Source: Armatimonadota bacterium
Lineage (GTDB): Bacteria; Armatimonadota; Zipacnadia; Zipacnadales; VGFC01
Reading direction: 5' to 3'
NCBI GenBank assembly: GCA_016869045.1
Contig: VGFC01000028.1
Location: 1 to 33,920 of the forward strand
Length of the DNA: 33,920 nt
Position numbers and translations under genes: made by a program. Position 1 is the first letter of the stretch, and each line of letters begins with the position of its first letter. Shown piece by piece: positions 30,393 through 33,920 of this stretch. Under the pieces are notes generated by a model, which did no database searches, was not told the DNA's origin, and saw only the letters and a program-made list of their open reading frames with translations.

Positions 30393-31319
30393 ATGCGCCT
30401 GCCGCTGATCGTGGACATCGGGCGAGGTAGCCGCGAAGACGGACCCGGCATCCGGAGCGTCGTCTTCTTCAAGGGCTGTCTTCTCCGCTGTGTGTTCTGC
30501 CAGAGCCCCGAGGCACAAGAACTCGACGCCGAGATCGCCTTCCACGCGAGCCGATGCGCCCACTGTGGCGCGTGTGCCGAGGCCTGTGAGGTTGCCGCGA
30601 TCGCCCTCACGGGGCCCCATCGCATTCAACGTGATCGCTGCGTCGGGTGCGGCGCCTGCGCGGAGGCCTGCGTGTGGGGGGCGCTGCGACGGATCGGCCA
30701 GTACCGGTCGCCACAGTCTCTGGTCGAGGAACTCCTCCGTGATCTCCCCTACTACCAGTCCTCGGGCGGGGGTGTGACGCTCTCCGGCGGTGAGCCGGCG
30801 CTGCACCCCGAGTACGTCGAGGCGCTGTTGCGGCTGCTCAAGGCATCGGGAGTCCACGTGGCTGTCGAGACGGGGGGCTGCTTCGACTACGGGGCTTTCC
30901 GGAGCAGAATCCTGCCCTACGTGGACCTCGTCTACTTCGACCTGAAGTTCGTCGACCCGGAGCTGAATCGTCGCTACACGGGCAGGGGCAACCGGCGGAT
31001 CGTGCGGAACCTCCAGCGGCTGCTGCAGGAGCGACGCGATGTCGTTCAAGTCCGGACGCCACTCGTCCCGGGCATCACCGACACCTGCGAGAACCTGTCC
31101 GGCATCGCCGAACTGCTTCGGCACCTTGGGGCCCGGACGGTCGAGCTCCTCCCCTACAACCCCCTGGGGGCCGGGATGTACGAGGCTCTGGGTAGACGCC
31201 CGCCGGCTCTGCCCGACCACTTCCAGACGCCTGCGGAGCTGGAGCGAGTTTGCGGCATCTTCCGTGACATCCTGGCTACCAGGGCCAGCCCGTCACGGGT
31301 CTCAGGAACGCAGCCTTAG
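30393..31319 (+). CDS. Glycyl radical enzyme activating enzyme (radical SAM, two extra [4Fe-4S])
   Basis: This 308-residue protein starts at ATG 30393, 4 bases after the SCP2 stop. The radical SAM motif is Cys29-x3-Cys33-x2-Cys36 (KGCLLRCVFCQSPE), where most relatives have CxWCxNPE. A ferredoxin insert carries two further clusters: Cys55/58/61/65 and Cys83/86/89/93. The TLSGGEP motif (GGE, SAM binding) lies near residue 131, and VETGGCFDYGAF, LVYFDLKFVDPE and TPLVPGITD follow as in PFL-activating enzymes. It installs the radical on Gly813 of the neighbouring enzyme, using SAM. The two-cluster insert is typical of activases for glycerol/diol dehydratase-like and decarboxylase-type enzymes. Its last 18 bases overlap the 3' end of the convergent deoC. 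Confidence 0.93.
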   Translation: MRLPLIVDIGRGSREDGPGIRSVVFFKGCLLRCVFCQSPEAQELDAEIAFHASRCAHCGACAEACEVAAIALTGPHRIQRDRCVGCGACAEACVWGALRRIGQYRSPQSLVEELLRDLPYYQSSGGGVTLSGGEPALHPEYVEALLRLLKASGVHVAVETGGCFDYGAFRSRILPYVDLVYFDLKFVDPELNRRYTGRGNRRIVRNLQRLLQERRDVVQVRTPLVPGITDTCENLSGIAELLRHLGARTVELLPYNPLGAGMYEALGRRPPALPDHFQTPAELERVCGIFRDILATRASPSRVSGTQP

Positions 31320-31985
31320 CCGACACTCATCCAGCATCTCCTGGGTCCGGCTGGCGCCGATGCGCGTGACGCCAAGGGCCCGCATCTCTAACAGCGCGTC
31401 GAGCGTTCTCACGCCGCCGGCCGCCTTCACCTCAACATGCGCCGGCGAGTGAGCGCGCATGAGTTTGACATCCTCGACGGTCGCCCCGCCAGTCCCGTAA
31501 CCTGTAGAGGTCTTCACCCAGTCGGCGCGCAGTTCGCCGCAGATCTCGCAGAGCCGAATCTTGTGGCAGTCCTCAAGGTAGCAGTTCTCGAAGATGACCT
31601 TCACCTTGCGCCCCGCACTGTGGGCGACCTCGACGACCGCGCCGATGTCGGTCCGCACGTAGTCCCAGTCGCCGCCTAGCACCTTGCTGATGTTGACGAC
31701 CATGTCCAGCTCCTGGCCGCCGTCGGCTACGGCCTGTTCCGCCTCGGCGCGCTTGACAGCGGTCGTGTGCCCCCCGTGCGGGAAGCCGACCGTCGTGCCC
31801 GGCTTCACCGTGCTCCCCTGGAGGATCTCCGCGCATCGCGCGAGGTAGTATGGCATGATGCACACGCTCGCGACGTCGTACTCGACCGCGAGCCGGCACC
31901 CCGCCTCCAGCTCCCGCTCGCTCAGCGCAGGGTTCAGGAGGGAGTGGTCGATCATCTTGGCGATCTGCTCGTAGGTGTAGTCCAC
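31302..31985 (-). CDS. deoC: Deoxyribose-phosphate aldolase
   Basis: This 227-residue protein starts at GTG 31985 (GAGGATG upstream; no in-frame ATG nearby). The Schiff-base Lys158 is in WVKTSTGYG, the second active-site Lys187 is in EVKAAGGVRT, and Asp94 is in ELDMVVN. The sequence starts IDHSLLNP as usual, and the length fits the short bacterial DeoC group. The enzyme splits 2-deoxyribose-5-phosphate into acetaldehyde and glyceraldehyde-3-phosphate in nucleoside catabolism. It faces the glycyl radical operon tail to tail, with an 18-base overlap, so antisense interference at the 3' ends is possible. No other nucleoside-catabolism genes are in the window. Confidence 0.95.
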   Translation of the reverse strand: MDYTYEQIAKMIDHSLLNPALSERELEAGCRLAVEYDVASVCIMPYYLARCAEILQGSTVKPGTTVGFPHGGHTTAVKRAEAEQAVADGGQELDMVVNISKVLGGDWDYVRTDIGAVVEVAHSAGRKVKVIFENCYLEDCHKIRLCEICGELRADWVKTSTGYGTGGATVEDVKLMRAHSPAHVEVKAAGGVRTLDALLEMRALGVTRIGASRTQEMLDECRLRLRS

Positions 31986-32010
31986 AGCTCATCCATCCTC
32001 TCGGTCTCGG

Positions 32011-32871
32011 CTACCGTGTGGCCCCTCGCTGGGTCCCTTCAGTCTCCTCGCCGCCGGGATGCAGGGCGAAGCAGGCGATCTCGGGCGGGCAGTTCAGCCG
32101 GAGGGGGAAGGCATCGTTGAGGCCCAGACCACGGCTGACGTACATCCGCGCGCGGCCATGGGCGAACCAACCTGCCGGGTACAGGTGCGTACTGACGGCC
32201 CCCAGCCACCCCCTGCGACACACGACGCCGAGGGACTCATACGCACGGACGAGGAGCCGGATCACCGGCAGGCGTGCGGTGCGCTCGGGGCCGAGACGCG
32301 GCAGGGCGAGCTGCCCGCCGTGCGTGTGTCCCGCCAACACCAGGCAGGGGTGATGCGCCGCGTGCGGCAGGACGACCGGGTTGTGGGAGAGCACCACCAC
32401 GGCCTCTCCGTCGGGGGCGCCGCGCACGGTCGCGGCGACGTCGGCGGGCGTCATCATGGCATCGTCCACGCCGGCCAGCCACAGCCCGGAGGCGACCGGC
32501 GCGCCGTCGCCGATCAAGACATTCACCCCGATCCCGCCCAGGCCTTCGCGGACACGCTCGACACCCTCCCAATGATCGTGGTTCCCCAGGCACGCAAACA
32601 CCCCGAGGCGCGCTCGTAGCGCGGCGAGTTCCGGGAGCGCCGCCTCGAACCGGCGCATCGCCCGGAAGGCAACGAAGTCGCCGGTCAGCACGAGCAGATC
32701 GGGGGCGAGGCTCGCCGTGAGGGACGCGATCTCAGGCAGTCCGTTCGTGCCGAGCCAGTGCCCGATGTGCAGGTCGCTGACCTGCACGATGCGCAGACCC
32801 GCCAGCGCCTCCGGGAGGCGGGCGAGGCGCACGTCATGGTGGGTCACGTCGATCGCGGCTGCTCGGTACAC
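32011..32871 (-). CDS. Calcineurin-like metallophosphoesterase
   Basis: This protein of about 286 residues is assigned to GTG 32871 (AGGGG six bases upstream). An in-frame start at 32979 would add 36 residues of no clear character, so the start is open. The five metallophosphoesterase blocks are all visible: D-x-H in QVSDLHIGH, GDFV, GNHDHW, the His of VLSHNPV and GHTHGGQ. The pattern matches YkuE/YaeI-type phosphodiesterases and UDP-2,3-diacylglucosamine hydrolases (LpxG-like), although a lipid A role is not shown. It lies 25 bases upstream of deoC on the same strand, so co-transcription is likely. Confidence 0.88.
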   Translation of the reverse strand: MYRAAAIDVTHHDVRLARLPEALAGLRIVQVSDLHIGHWLGTNGLPEIASLTASLAPDLLVLTGDFVAFRAMRRFEAALPELAALRARLGVFACLGNHDHWEGVERVREGLGGIGVNVLIGDGAPVASGLWLAGVDDAMMTPADVAATVRGAPDGEAVVVLSHNPVVLPHAAHHPCLVLAGHTHGGQLALPRLGPERTARLPVIRLLVRAYESLGVVCRRGWLGAVSTHLYPAGWFAHGRARMYVSRGLGLNDAFPLRLNCPPEIACFALHPGGEETEGTQRGATR

Positions 32872-33006
32872 GTGGATCCCCTGGTGGCAGAGGTGGCCTC
32901 CATCATAGCCTATCGGCGCAGGCTCGCGCAATGGCCGACCCCACTTCGCTGCGGTGTGGCAACGGGGCGGGACGGTCACGGCAGGAGGGAGAGGCTGCGG
33001 GAGGCG

Positions 33007-33762
33007 CTAGGTCTGCTCAGCCGGGGGCGCGGGCCGCATGTGTCGCAGCGTCAGGTAGAGGCAGTACACGATGGGGGCGGCGGCGATGCACGGCCAGGCG
33101 CCGGCGACCTGCCAGGTCAGGTGGGCCAGCACAGATAGGCCAGCTCCGGCAGCGTACACGAGGCCGGTCATGCCGAAGTGCTCCCGCAGGAGATGCCACG
33201 CTGGCTTGCCGGACGTCAGGCCCGCGATGAGAGCCACAAACGCGGAGTTCGCCAGGTGGTATGTAGCGACCGCGGCCACTGCCGGTACCGCCATCCCCCA
33301 GAGATCGACTGCGCCTGGCACGCCGCCAGCCAAGGTGTACACGCCGCCCGCGATTCCCGCGCTCGCCGTGGTCGTAGAGACGGCATAGATGCCTGCCAGC
33401 GAGGACAGGGGGCGACTCAGTAGCGGCACAAGGACCACCGCCACGCCGCTGACGGCAGCCGCGGCCAACGCAGCTTGCGGGCCGAAGTGGACCAACGCCC
33501 AGAACACGACGACAAACCCGAGGGAGATCGTGGTGTGCTTGGAGGCGCGGACGCGCCGCCATCCCGCCAGGAACGCGGCCCCCAGGGTGGCGAGAAGCCA
33601 CGGCCCATCCGCCGGACACCCCTGCCAGCAGCCGACCACCAGGAACGCGCTGGCGAGAATCGCCGTCGCGGCAATGCACAGCATCGCCGAAGGGGGCACC
33701 GACCTCATCGGTTGAGGGCCCCTTCCCCTGCGGCAGGCTGGCAGACCATCTTGGCTCGTCAC
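33007..33762 (-). CDS. Multi-pass membrane protein, sensor-domain-like
   Basis: This 251-residue protein starts at GTG 33762; ATG 33708 is a possible alternative, and no strong Shine-Dalgarno precedes either. About six to seven hydrophobic segments are visible, beginning AMLCIAATAILASAFLVVG, then WLLATLGAAFLAGW, ISLGFVVVFWALVHFGP, AALAAAAVSGVAVVLVP and further ones. TYHLANSAFVALIAGLTSGK lies near residue 165. This layout is like the membrane sensory half of HD-GYP or GGDEF proteins, which usually carry a cytoplasmic signalling domain. Here the chain stops soon after the last segment (RPAPPAEQT), so it stands alone or is a truncated relic. No function is assigned. Confidence 0.7.
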   Translation of the reverse strand: MTSQDGLPACRRGRGPQPMRSVPPSAMLCIAATAILASAFLVVGCWQGCPADGPWLLATLGAAFLAGWRRVRASKHTTISLGFVVVFWALVHFGPQAALAAAAVSGVAVVLVPLLSRPLSSLAGIYAVSTTTASAGIAGGVYTLAGGVPGAVDLWGMAVPAVAAVATYHLANSAFVALIAGLTSGKPAWHLLREHFGMTGLVYAAGAGLSVLAHLTWQVAGAWPCIAAAPIVYCLYLTLRHMRPAPPAEQT

Positions 33763-33849
33763 CTCGGATCCGGCGGCTCCCCGCCCGAGCGCGGGAGTGC
33801 GACTCGCACCGACGTGAACGACCCAGCCATTCCGATTGTGTCTCCGGAC

Positions 33850-33858
33850 ATTCTAGCA
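33850..33858 (-). promoter_or_regulatory. Possible extended -10 promoter
   Basis: Read on the minus strand this is TG-C-TAGAAT, an extended -10 with five of six matches in the hexamer. It lies about 90 bases upstream of the membrane-protein start, and no good -35 is visible. Extended -10 promoters can do without one, so this is a candidate only. Confidence 0.35.
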
Positions 33859-33920
33859 GCCTGGCGTATCGACCGTCTGTACGATATCGCAACGGGGGGC
33901 AACTTCGCGCCGAACGGACC

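Overview
The window reads as a high-GC bacterial chromosome segment, most probably from an Armatimonadota-type organism or a close relative. This is inference. The best clue is the prepilin-like protein at 18726-19361. Its N-terminus ([19 protein letters not shown], then [13 protein letters not shown] and CLSN-KQ) and C-terminal H-X9-DG motif are typical of the large pseudopilin families of Armatimonadota and Planctomycetes. No rRNA, tRNA, CRISPR array, prophage or transposase gene was seen.

Layout. Positions 1-3 kb hold a partial two-repeat beta-helix (GH55-like) protein and a secreted SGNH hydrolase. Positions 3.0-3.65 kb hold a toxin-antitoxin pair with its own promoter. Positions 3.66-6.87 kb hold, on the minus strand, an alpha/beta-hydrolase esterase, a SAM methyltransferase and an enolase-superfamily sugar-acid dehydratase. 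A radical SAM protein of the BchE type follows at 6.96-8.39 kb. Positions 8.39-12.47 kb carry two divergent sulfatases and a choloylglycine-hydrolase-family amidase. Positions 12.6-18.1 kb carry a clan GH-D glycosidase and a LamG/WbsX/LamG protein. A small Cys/His protein and the prepilin-like protein come next. Positions 19.4-27.0 kb hold a DUF4091 (GH123-like) protein, a GH116 protein, a PD40 beta-propeller protein, a Tat-exported TIM-barrel-like protein and a tetraheme cytochrome. Positions 27.28-31.32 kb form a tight three-gene operon: glycyl radical enzyme, SCP2-like lipid-binding protein and activating enzyme. It converges on deoC, followed by a metallophosphoesterase and a membrane protein.

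Functionally most of the window is an accessory carbohydrate-degradation region: secreted glycosidases, sulfatases, an esterase and a sugar-acid dehydratase, consistent with growth on complex and possibly sulfated glycans. The glycyl radical enzyme requires anoxic conditions to work, and the BchE-type protein and multiheme cytochrome fit an anaerobic or microaerobic life.

The most unusual signals are: (1) a family of 20-bp hairpins with covarying arms, present as two composite copies in opposite orientation about 7.6 kb apart; (2) a 27-bp perfect inverted repeat that supplies the last codons and stop of a sulfatase; (3) start sites whose Shine-Dalgarno sequence is buried in a hairpin, the clearest directly abutting the ATG at 19434; (4) the glycyl radical enzyme/SCP2/activase operon, for which I know no described function. 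Long ORFs antisense to real genes are common here because of the GC bias and have been left out. No gene-free stretch exceeds about 270 bases.
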